A stretch of 10,459 nucleotides of DNA from Clostridia bacterium (GTDB taxonomy: Bacteria; Bacillota; Clostridia; Oscillospirales; CAG-382): assembly GCA_017938055.1 (NCBI GenBank), contig JAGBCG010000230.1:1-10459 (forward strand), written 5' to 3'. Of this stretch, positions 1 to 6,029 are shown piece after piece. Made by a program: the position numbers and the translations under genes. Each line of letters begins with the position of its first letter. Within the stretch, counting starts at the first letter, position 1. Below the pieces are notes generated by a model. That model worked only from the letters and a program-made list of their open reading frames with translations, made no database searches and was not told the origin of the DNA.

Positions 1-336
1 CATTATTTTATTAAAGAAACAGCTTCTTTTGCCTGTGTGACACGCAGGACCTGTCTGAAGCACCTTTACAAGAAAGGTGTCGTCATCACAATCAGAGTAC
101 ATTTCTACAATTTTCTGTAAATGACCGCTTGTTGCACCCTTGTTCCACAGCTGCTGCCTTGAACGGCTGTAAAACCATGTATAGCCCGTTTCAAGAGTCT
201 TTGAAAGCGACTCTTTGTTCATGTACGCAAGCATAAGAACATCGCCGTTTTCAACATCCTGTACAATGGCGGGAATAAGCTCTGATTTTACAAAATATTT
301 ATCAAGATTATTAATATCAATTATCGTCTTACCCAT
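1..336 (-). CDS. hisI: Phosphoribosyl-AMP cyclohydrolase (HisI or N-terminal half of HisIE), 3' end cut by window edge
   Basis: Cytoplasmic enzyme that hydrolyses the adenine ring of phosphoribosyl-AMP, the third step of histidine synthesis. I translated 112 codons from ATG at 336 to the window edge without a stop. The protein shows W64-N65-K66-G67-x-T-S-G-H72, the metal motif D82-C83-D84-D-D86 (Mg ligands Asp82/84/86 in the family) and the zinc cysteines C83, C99 and C106 in GPACHTGKRSC. The start is supported by an AAAGGAG ribosome binding site at 345-351, 8 nt upstream. The gene overlaps the end of hisF by 16 nt, so the two are translationally coupled. A HisI-only protein is only slightly longer than this, so a fused HisE domain (PR-ATP pyrophosphohydrolase) past the left edge is possible but not visible. 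Confidence 0.95.
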   Translation of the reverse strand, partial: MGKTIIDINNLDKYFVKSELIPAIVQDVENGDVLMLAYMNKESLSKTLETGYTWFYSRSRQQLWNKGATSGHLQKIVEMYSDCDDDTFLVKVLQTGPACHTGKRSCFFNKIM

Positions 337-1076
337 ATGCCTCTCTCCTTTAAATAGTCCTTCACTTCGCCTATTGAAAGCTCCCTGAAATGAAAAAGCG
401 TTGCTGCAAGTGCCGCATCTGCACCTGTTTTCTCAAAGACGTCTGCAAAATGCTGCAGTGTTCCACAGCCCCCGCTGGCAATTATGGGAATGTTCACGGT
501 TTTTGAAATGATGTCCGTAAGCTCTATGTCAAAGCCGTTTTTTGTGCCGTCGGCATCCATGCTTGTAAGTAGTATCTCACCACACCCAAGACTTTCGACC
601 TCTTTTGCCCACTGCACAGCATCAATTCCTGTGTCTGTTCTTCCGCCGTGAATGTATACATTAAAACCATTTTCCGTTCTTTTTGCATCAATGGCAACAA
701 CAACACACTGTGAACCAAATTTGTCGGCAGCTCGTGCCACAAGATATTTGTCCTTTACTGCAGCAGAGTTCACCGCAACCTTGTCAGCACCTGCATTTAA
801 CATTCTGCGATAGTCTTCAACGTCGCTGATTCCACCGCCGACAGTTAGTGGCATGAATACCTTTCTCGCCGTTTTTTCTACAACATCAACCATTGTTTTT
901 CTTTGCTCGTGGGACGCTGTTATGTCAAGAAATACAATTTCATCTGCACCTTGTGTGTTGTAAAACTCCGCCGTTTCTACAGGGTCTCCTGCATCTCTCA
1001 ATCCTACAAAATTTACACCTTTTACTACCCTGCCGTCTTTTACGTCAAGACAGGGAATTATTCTTTTTGCTAACAT
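321..1076 (-). CDS. hisF: Imidazole glycerol phosphate synthase, cyclase subunit HisF
   Basis: The cyclase half of IGP synthase. It takes ammonia from HisH and converts PRFAR to imidazole glycerol phosphate and AICAR, the latter feeding purine synthesis. The 251-aa length is normal for this (beta/alpha)8 barrel. The N-terminus has the family signature with C9-L-D11-V and K19, and the second catalytic aspartate is D130 in VVVAIDAKR. Phosphate-binding loops are seen as VGGGI (79-83) and the IIASGGCG segment near the C-terminus. Start: ATG preceded by an AGGAG site a few bases upstream. The stop lies inside hisI (16-nt overlap). It is separated from hisH by a 233-bp gap made of repeats, where hisA would usually sit. 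Nothing looks broken. Confidence 0.97.
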   Translation of the reverse strand: MLAKRIIPCLDVKDGRVVKGVNFVGLRDAGDPVETAEFYNTQGADEIVFLDITASHEQRKTMVDVVEKTARKVFMPLTVGGGISDVEDYRRMLNAGADKVAVNSAAVKDKYLVARAADKFGSQCVVVAIDAKRTENGFNVYIHGGRTDTGIDAVQWAKEVESLGCGEILLTSMDADGTKNGFDIELTDIISKTVNIPIIASGGCGTLQHFADVFEKTGADAALAATLFHFRELSIGEVKDYLKERGIWVRR

Positions 1077-1111
1077 ATTTACTCCTGAAGTTAGTTTTAT
1101 GTCGGGTTATT

Positions 1112-1228
1112 GTCGCTTTCTATAATGTAGCTCCTCTCGCATTGCTCGATGAGTACGAGATTTCAACCAAATCAAAGATTTGGGAAATCACGGAAAAGCT
1201 CCGCAAAGAACTTTATTTGGCTGTCGCC
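1112..1228 (+). repeat. Structured interspersed repeat, copy 1 (hisH-hisF gap)
   Basis: One of two copies of a repeat of about 110 bp; the other is 3979-4085 in opposite orientation. The 73-bp core (1156-1228) matches the inverted second copy except for two substitutions and three single-base length changes in homopolymer runs. A shared GTCGCTTT block (1112-1119) and a looser match after it extend the homology outward. The core begins with a hairpin at 1156-1192: CG, A.A mismatch, GATTTC, a 2-nt AA bulge, CCAAATC, loop AAA, then the complementary strand. Between 1127 and 1156 a weaker hairpin can be drawn (GTA/CTC with GAG/TAC). Short reading frames cross it but do not agree between the copies, so I do not call it coding. 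Relative to his transcription this copy is antisense to copy 2. Confidence 0.85.
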
Positions 1229-1275
1229 GTTCATGAATTGTTTGATAAATAAAATGGTTAGCTCTTTTCTTTTTG

Positions 1276-1309
1276 CTTACTTTTTCTTTTTCGGAAAAGA
1301 AAAAGTAAG
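1276..1309. repeat. Perfect 15-bp inverted repeat (hairpin) at the hisH stop codon
   Basis: Arms CTTACTTTTTCTTTT (1276-1290) and AAAAGAAAAAGTAAG (1295-1309) are exact reverse complements around a 4-nt TCGG loop. The hairpin begins directly after the hisH TAA (1310-1312 on the minus strand). No run of T follows it on either strand, so it is not a canonical intrinsic terminator. It may protect or separate the hisZGDCBH and hisFI parts of the message, or it may simply be another small genomic repeat. Confidence 0.8.
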
Positions 1310-1936
1310 TTATCTCTGCTTTACAAACTCTGCAAAGCTCTTTAACATTCCGAGTCCCACCTTTTCACTCTTTTCGGGATGGAACTGAGCACCAAAGACA
1401 TTTTTTCCGTTGCCGATAACAGCAGGGATATCTTCACCATAAAAAGTATGTGCACAAAGGTTTGATTTGTCTGCCAAATTTGCCTTAAAGGAGTGAACGA
1501 AATAAACATAATCACCTGTTCTTGTATCAGCCAACAACGGACAGCTATCGTCATCAACAACAAGGTCATTCCAACCCATATGTGGAATTTTAAGACCGGT
1601 GTCTGCAATTCTTTCACATCTGCCGTGTATAAGACCAAGACCCTTTGAAAGTTTTACCTCATCACTTTCGTCAAGAAGCAGCTGCATACCAAGGCAAATT
1701 CCCAGAAGCGGCTTATTTTTTACAGTGCAAAGCTCAATAATTTTTTCTGCCGCACCACTTTCGTATAAAACCTTTGAAGCATCGGGAAAAGCACCTACGC
1801 CCGGCAAAATCAAAGCATCTGCTTTATCAAAATCTTTAAAATCCGAGCTGATAACAACCTGTTGTCCAATAAACTCGAACGCATTTTTAACAGAATGAAG
1901 ATTTCCCATTCCGTAATCAATTATCACAGTTTTCAT
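1310..1936 (-). CDS. hisH: Imidazole glycerol phosphate synthase, glutamine amidotransferase subunit HisH
   Basis: Class I glutaminase subunit that releases ammonia from glutamine and channels it to HisF. At 208 aa it is full length. The catalytic triad is visible: nucleophile C81 in LLGICLGMQ, and H186 and E188 in QFHPEKSE. Other conserved parts are IDYGMGNLHSV (6-16), LPGVGAFPDA (44-53) and the IPHMGWN segment (117-123). The ATG overlaps the hisB stop in an ATGA arrangement (1933-1936), with AAGGG about 7 nt upstream inside hisB, which implies translational coupling. Its partner hisF is not adjacent: 233 bp of repeat DNA intervene. The hairpin at 1276-1309 abuts its stop codon. Confidence 0.97.
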   Translation of the reverse strand: MKTVIIDYGMGNLHSVKNAFEFIGQQVVISSDFKDFDKADALILPGVGAFPDASKVLYESGAAEKIIELCTVKNKPLLGICLGMQLLLDESDEVKLSKGLGLIHGRCERIADTGLKIPHMGWNDLVVDDDSCPLLADTRTGDYVYFVHSFKANLADKSNLCAHTFYGEDIPAVIGNGKNVFGAQFHPEKSEKVGLGMLKSFAEFVKQR

Positions 1937-2520
1937 AAAACACCCTTAGTACTCATAACCTGGTCTGAAACAATACGCAAGGCGTCACCAACACACTTTC
2001 CGCAAGCCTTATATATTGCCTCAGTAACATGATGGTCATTTTCACCATACATTTTTTTCAAATGAAGCGTAATACCTGCATTTGTTGCAAGAGCACGCAT
2101 GAATTCCACTGTGAGTTGCGTGTCGTAATCGCCTATCATGCCAGCACGAAAATCACTGTCAAAGGCGAGAAAAGCACGTGCTGAAAAATCAAGTGCACAC
2201 ATTACAAGTGCTTCGTCCATAGGAAGTAAAATGTCCGAAAAACGCTTGATTCCTTTCATGTCACCAGCCGCTTCTCTGAGGGCTGTTCCCAGCACAATAC
2301 CAACATCCTCCACAGTGTGATGACCGTCAACCTCAAGGTCACCCTTACATTCAAGGGTAATATCAAATCCTCCGTGGGAAGCAAAAGCACTCAGCATATG
2401 GTCAAAAAATCCTATGCCGCTTGTACCCTTAAAAGAGCCTTTACAGCCGTATTCAAGCACCGCAAGGCAAAGAGTAATGTCTGTTTCACGAGTAGTTCTT
2501 TTAATTTCAGCCTTTCTCAT
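1933..2520 (-). CDS. hisB: Imidazoleglycerol-phosphate dehydratase HisB (monofunctional)
   Basis: Manganese enzyme that dehydrates IGP to imidazole acetol phosphate. The 195 aa correspond to the dehydratase alone; there is no N-terminal HAD phosphatase domain as in the enterobacterial HisB fusion, so histidinol-phosphate phosphatase must be encoded elsewhere. Metal-binding histidines are seen in FFDHMLSAFASHGGFD (H41, H49), DGHHTVEDVGI (H67, H68, E71) and NDHHVTEA (H163, H164, E167). The start lies 14 nt after the hisC stop, with an AAGG site in that gap; the stop overlaps the hisH start (ATGA). No anomalies seen. Confidence 0.97.
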   Translation of the reverse strand: MRKAEIKRTTRETDITLCLAVLEYGCKGSFKGTSGIGFFDHMLSAFASHGGFDITLECKGDLEVDGHHTVEDVGIVLGTALREAAGDMKGIKRFSDILLPMDEALVMCALDFSARAFLAFDSDFRAGMIGDYDTQLTVEFMRALATNAGITLHLKKMYGENDHHVTEAIYKACGKCVGDALRIVSDQVMSTKGVL

Positions 2521-2534
2521 AAAAAACCAACCTT

Positions 2535-3602
2535 TCAGTTTTTAAATTCACCAAGAGTTTTAACAACAAGTGCATTTTCCTCACTTGTGCCGCTTGTGAT
2601 TCTCAAAGCACCGCCGTCAATGCCAAATTTTCTTATAAGCACGCCATTCTCACGTAAAAATGTCTGTTTTTCCTGTGCTCTTTCGTCCTTAAAAAATACA
2701 AAATTTGTATATGTAGCATCAGGTTTTCCTATACCGCTGCGAACAATTTCCTTATAAAGCGATTCACAGGAATCACACAAAGATTTTGTACATTCATCAA
2801 GATACGCTTTTTCTTTAAGCAATACTTCACCGCACTTCTGCGACAATCCGTTTACGTTATACGGACTTTTTACTGCAAATAACATGTCGCAAAACTTCTT
2901 GTCCGCCACCAGAAAACCAAGTCGCAGAGCTGCCGCACCCAGAGCCTTTGACAGTGTTTTAAGCACAATCAGATTCTCATATTCTTCTGTTTCCTTCAAA
3001 AAGCTTTCGGTATTTTTGATGCTTGCAAAATCCATATACGCCTCATCAACAACAAAAATTGTTTCAGGACATTTTTGTGCAAGCTCTTTTATATCTGACT
3101 TCTTTTCTATTTTACCTGTGGGATTACAAGGGTTTGAAAAAATCACAAGCTTTACGTCGTTTTCCTTTATTGCCTTTTCAGCAAGGTCAAAGTCTATACT
3201 AAAATCCGCCTTTTTAGGACACTGCACAACACTGAGTCCTACAAGAGAAGCATAGAAAGCGTACATTGAAAAATCAGGAGTAAATACCATGACCGATTTT
3301 CCAAAATCCACAAAGCAGTTCATAAGCAGACTAATTATTTCGTCTGAGCCGTTGCCGACACACACATTCCCCGTCTTTAAGCCGTAATAGTCACAAAAAG
3401 CAACTTTCAAATCGTTTGCGTGTGGGTCGGGATATCTGTTGAAATCAAAGCTTTCTATTACTTCGCACAGCTTTTTGCGTATATCCTCACGCAGAGGAAT
3501 GAAGCTTTCGTTTGCATCAAGACGTGCTTTATATTTTCCCGTATCAACAACATACGGCTCTATTCCCTTTAGTTTGTTTGCAAATAAGTTTTTGTTGAAC
3601 AT
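2535..3602 (-). CDS. hisC: Histidinol-phosphate aminotransferase HisC
   Basis: PLP-dependent, fold-type I aminotransferase that converts imidazole acetol phosphate and glutamate to histidinol phosphate. I place the start at ATG 3602 (MFNKNLFANK...), giving 355 aa, normal for the family, with an AAAGAGAG site at 3610-3617. The open frame continues 36 codons upstream to a TTG at 3710, but that stretch lies in hairpin repeat DNA and is unlike any HisC N-terminus. Motifs: DANESF (29-34), YPDP (57-60), SNPCNPTGK (156-164), DEAYMDF (186-192), the PLP lysine K219 in TLSKALGAAALRLGF, and the substrate-phosphate region RITSGT near the C-terminus. A 492-bp repeat-rich gap separates it from hisD, so it may depend on readthrough of those hairpins. 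Confidence 0.95.
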   Translation of the reverse strand: MFNKNLFANKLKGIEPYVVDTGKYKARLDANESFIPLREDIRKKLCEVIESFDFNRYPDPHANDLKVAFCDYYGLKTGNVCVGNGSDEIISLLMNCFVDFGKSVMVFTPDFSMYAFYASLVGLSVVQCPKKADFSIDFDLAEKAIKENDVKLVIFSNPCNPTGKIEKKSDIKELAQKCPETIFVVDEAYMDFASIKNTESFLKETEEYENLIVLKTLSKALGAAALRLGFLVADKKFCDMLFAVKSPYNVNGLSQKCGEVLLKEKAYLDECTKSLCDSCESLYKEIVRSGIGKPDATYTNFVFFKDERAQEKQTFLRENGVLIRKFGIDGGALRITSGTSEENALVVKTLGEFKN

Positions 3603-3615
3603 GTTTTTTCTCTCT

Positions 3616-3930
3616 TTAATAATTACTTTTTTGTCCGTCAGGACATGCCCACTGCGGTCGGCGGGTGTTCTTTTGTCCCGATACAAAAGAACCAAAAAAT
3701 CTCCCCTCAATGGAGGGATGGCTCAGACGTGAAATCAGTAACCTGCTAATTGCTTTTTGTGTCAAAAGCTTCTTTCTGCATCCATGACAGCCTTTTTCGC
3801 TTTGACACAAAAAGGTGCTGTAAAAACTATAAACTCATCTCGCACGCCTTCCGCTGACTTCCCTCCACGGCGGGGTGCCTTCCTTCCTCAAAAAAGCTAT
3901 GAGCAAAATCTTTTATAGAAAAATGCTGTG
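3616..3930. repeat. Cluster of hairpin-forming repeat sequence between hisD and hisC
   Basis: This part of the 492-bp hisD-hisC gap has no supportable gene and is packed with inverted repeats: TGTCC/GGACA (3632-3645, loop GTCA); GTTCTTTTGT/ACAAAAGAAC (3667-3692, perfect 10 bp, 6-nt loop); CCCTC/GAGGG (3704-3717, loop AATG); and a 17/16-nt pair at 3753-3769 and 3799-3814, one base short of perfect, enclosing 29 nt. None is followed by a T run like a standard terminator. The composition (G+C-rich blocks next to A+T-rich hairpins) differs from the flanking genes. It looks like interspersed repeat DNA of the kind found in Ruminococcaceae-type genomes; that comparison is from memory, not a search. 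Confidence 0.6.
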
Positions 3931-3978
3931 TATATTTTTTGTAAATTTAAATTGCAGCTATCAATTAAGTTTGTCAAA

Positions 3979-4085
3979 GGCGACAGCCAAAATAAAGTTC
4001 TTGCGGAGCTTTTCGTGATTTCCCGAATCTTTGATTCGGTTGAAATCTCGAACCCAGCAAAGCTGGGTACCTTATTTAAAGCGAC
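3979..4085 (-). repeat. Structured interspersed repeat, copy 2 (hisD-hisC gap)
   Basis: Inverted partner of the repeat at 1112-1228. The 72-bp core (3979-4050) matches copy 1 after reverse complementing. The hairpin at 4014-4050 has the same shape as in copy 1, but one pair of its upper stem is G-C instead of A-T: CCGAATC/GATTCGG here against CCAAATC/GATTTGG there. A second, perfect 7-bp hairpin (ACCCAGC, loop AAA, GCTGGGT) sits at 4052-4068, where copy 1 has a weaker fold. The GTCGCTTT end (minus strand, 4085-4078) begins 10 nt after the hisD stop. Transcribed from the his promoter it is read in the opposite sense to copy 1. Confidence 0.85.
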
Positions 4086-4094
4086 CGTACTCCT

Positions 4095-5387
4095 TCATGA
4101 TTTAAATCTAACTTTTATAGAATTTGCGTGAGCTGTAAGACCTTCGCTTTCTGCAAAGCGTACAATGTCATCCTTATAATCTGTAAGACCTTGACGGGAG
4201 TAGAAAATCACGCCGGACTTCTTAATAAAAGTATCCACCGACAAAGGTGAAGCGAAACGTGCGGTTCCGTTTGTTGGGAGCACATGGTTTGTACCTGCGA
4301 AGTAATCGCCTAAAGGTTCAGGAGAATACTCGCCGAGGAAAATAGAGCCTGCGTTTCTGACTTTATCAAGGTCAGCCATAGGGTCACAAGTGAGCACCTC
4401 AAGGTGTTCAGGAGCTATGGCATTTGCCATTTCAAACGCTAAGTCCATATTTTCACAAACTATTGCTGCACCGAAATTATCTATAGATTTACCTGCGATA
4501 TCCGTTCTTTCAAGTGATGCAAGCTGTTTTTCAATCTCAAAAGCCACTTTGTTTGCCAAATCCTCACTGTCCGTCACAAGCACGCTTGAAGCAAGAGCAT
4601 CATGTTCTGCCTGACTGAGAAGGTCCGCTGCAATATAGCTTGGATTGGCATTTTTATCCGCAACAACCAAAACCTCACTCGGTCCTGCTATCATATCAAT
4701 ATCAACAGTACCATAAACAAGTCGCTTTGCCGTCGCAACAAAAACATTTCCCGGACCTGCTATTACGTCAACCTGAGGAATTGTTTGCGTTCCATAAGCC
4801 AAAGCCGCCACCGCCTGTGCTCCGCCGCAAAGAAATACCCTGTCAACCCCTGAAATAAGTGCTGCCGCAGCAACAGGAGCAGGTATTTTTCCGTCACGCA
4901 AGGGTGTTGTCATGATGATTTCCTTTACACCCGCAACCTTTGCAGGTATGCAATTCATAAGCACGCTTGAGGGATATGCCGCACTTCCACCGGGAACATA
5001 TATTCCGGCTCTTCTCATGGGTGTAATTCTCATGCCGATGGTCTTGTCCTTGTCCTCGTCCATGAAAAAGGTCTTTCTTAGTTGCTTTTCATGATATTTT
5101 CTTATATTAGCTGCCGCTTTTTCCATTGTGGCATACAAATCCCTGTCAACGCCCTGTGCCGCTTTTTCAAGATCAGCCTTTGACATTTCAAGGGTTTGAG
5201 GAGTAAGAGAAACCTTATCGAATTTTTCTGTATATTCAAGAACAGCCTTGTCGCCGTTCAGTCTTACATTATCAAGAATTTCGTTGACGGTATCTATAAC
5301 CCACTTTTCGGGACTTTGTGCTCTCTTTGAAAGCTTACCCAAAAATTCGTCACATTCTTTTGTTCCTAATTTGTATATGTTAAGCAT
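4095..5387 (-). CDS. hisD: Histidinol dehydrogenase HisD
   Basis: Zinc enzyme that carries out the last two steps, oxidising histidinol to histidine with two NAD+. Its 430 aa is full length. Zinc ligands agree with the family: Q259 and H262 in LLSQAEHD, D361 in PLGDYFAG, and H420 near the C-terminus. The catalytic pair E327-H328 is in IAPEHLE. NAD and substrate regions are seen as AGIYVPGG (127-134), IAGPGNVFVATAKR (209-222) and IAGPSEVLVVAD (233-244). It starts 24 nt after the hisG stop with a GAGGA site in the gap. It ends just before the repeat region that interrupts the operon. Confidence 0.97.
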   Translation of the reverse strand: MLNIYKLGTKECDEFLGKLSKRAQSPEKWVIDTVNEILDNVRLNGDKAVLEYTEKFDKVSLTPQTLEMSKADLEKAAQGVDRDLYATMEKAAANIRKYHEKQLRKTFFMDEDKDKTIGMRITPMRRAGIYVPGGSAAYPSSVLMNCIPAKVAGVKEIIMTTPLRDGKIPAPVAAAALISGVDRVFLCGGAQAVAALAYGTQTIPQVDVIAGPGNVFVATAKRLVYGTVDIDMIAGPSEVLVVADKNANPSYIAADLLSQAEHDALASSVLVTDSEDLANKVAFEIEKQLASLERTDIAGKSIDNFGAAIVCENMDLAFEMANAIAPEHLEVLTCDPMADLDKVRNAGSIFLGEYSPEPLGDYFAGTNHVLPTNGTARFASPLSVDTFIKKSGVIFYSRQGLTDYKDDIVRFAESEGLTAHANSIKVRFKS

Positions 5388-5411
5388 TTTTATTTTCCTC
5401 TTTATGTCATT

Positions 5412-6029
5412 TTAAAGCACAGCCGCAATACTGTCAATAATCTTATCAATGCCGTTCTTTTTAAGCTTAAGACTTGCAGGATTTACAATAAGTCTTGCAC
5501 TTATGGGTGCAACGTCACGCACAACCTCAAGTCCGTTTTCCTTTAAGGTAGAGCCTGTTTCAACAATATCCACAATACCATCGGAAAGACCAAGAAGCGG
5601 TGCAAGCTCCACCGAGCCGTCTATTTTAACAACTTCAACGTCAAGTCCCTGTCCTCTGAAATATTCCTTTGTTACGTTTGGATATTTGGAGGCTACAATT
5701 TTATGTCCGTAGCCCTCAAAAAAGTCAGTTCCCTTTTTACAGGCAAGTGCGAAACGACATTTTCCAAAGCCTAAATCAAGACATTCGTATAAATTCCGTC
5801 CCATTTCCATTATAGTATCCTTGCCTACAACGCCCATATCACACACGCCATGGTCAACGTAAGTAACAACGTCGTTTGCCTTTGCAAGCACCACCTGTAC
5901 GTCCTTGCCTATATTGAAAAACAGCTTTCTTCCTTTATTGTGAAGCTCAGAGCAGTCAAAGCCGATTTTCTCAAAGATTTCCACTGCTTTTTCTTCTATT
6001 CTTCCCTTTGTCAGTGCAATTCTTATCAT
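5412..6029 (-). CDS. hisG: ATP phosphoribosyltransferase catalytic subunit, short form HisG(S)
   Basis: Catalyses the committed step, joining ATP and PRPP to form PR-ATP. I choose ATG at 6029 (MIRIALTKGR, 205 aa) over the in-frame GTG at 6038: the ATG overlaps the hisZ stop as ATGA, and a GGAGG lies 10 nt before it, whereas the same GGAGG is only 1 nt from the GTG. The PRPP-binding loop is D154-I-V-E-T-G-S-T-L-K163. The protein lacks the C-terminal ACT-like regulatory domain of long HisG, which is why it needs HisZ, encoded immediately upstream. The two form a hetero-octamer in characterised bacteria, and histidine feedback acts through HisZ. Confidence 0.96.
   Translation of the reverse strand: MIRIALTKGRIEEKAVEIFEKIGFDCSELHNKGRKLFFNIGKDVQVVLAKANDVVTYVDHGVCDMGVVGKDTIMEMGRNLYECLDLGFGKCRFALACKKGTDFFEGYGHKIVASKYPNVTKEYFRGQGLDVEVVKIDGSVELAPLLGLSDGIVDIVETGSTLKENGLEVVRDVAPISARLIVNPASLKLKKNGIDKIIDSIAAVL

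Noticed and set aside
1112..1126. Possible plus-strand -10 box (TATAAT) in the hisH-hisF gap
   Set aside because: No matching -35 at proper distance and no plus-strand gene downstream; the bases belong to the repeat end.
3603..3710. 36-codon N-terminal extension of HisC from a TTG start
   Set aside because: It runs through hairpin repeat DNA, is unlike HisC N-termini, and the ATG at 3602 has its own ribosome binding site and gives the normal family length.
3616..3810. 64-aa minus-strand open frame in the hisD-hisC gap
   Set aside because: It lies wholly within inverted repeats, has no good start or ribosome site, and its composition follows the repeat; it is probably not a gene.
3910..3960. 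Possible internal minus-strand promoter for hisC (TTTACA ... TATAAA)
   Set aside because: The spacing is about 22 bp, too long, and the region is simply A/T-rich.
1112..4085. CRISPR array or mobile element with its own transposase
   Set aside because: The repeats are only two, inverted and about 2.7 kb apart; there are no spacers, no cas genes and no transposase frame in the window.
3928..4131. 67-aa plus-strand open frame across repeat copy 2
   Set aside because: The equivalent frame in copy 1 is broken by length changes and stops, so the repeat is not conserved as protein.
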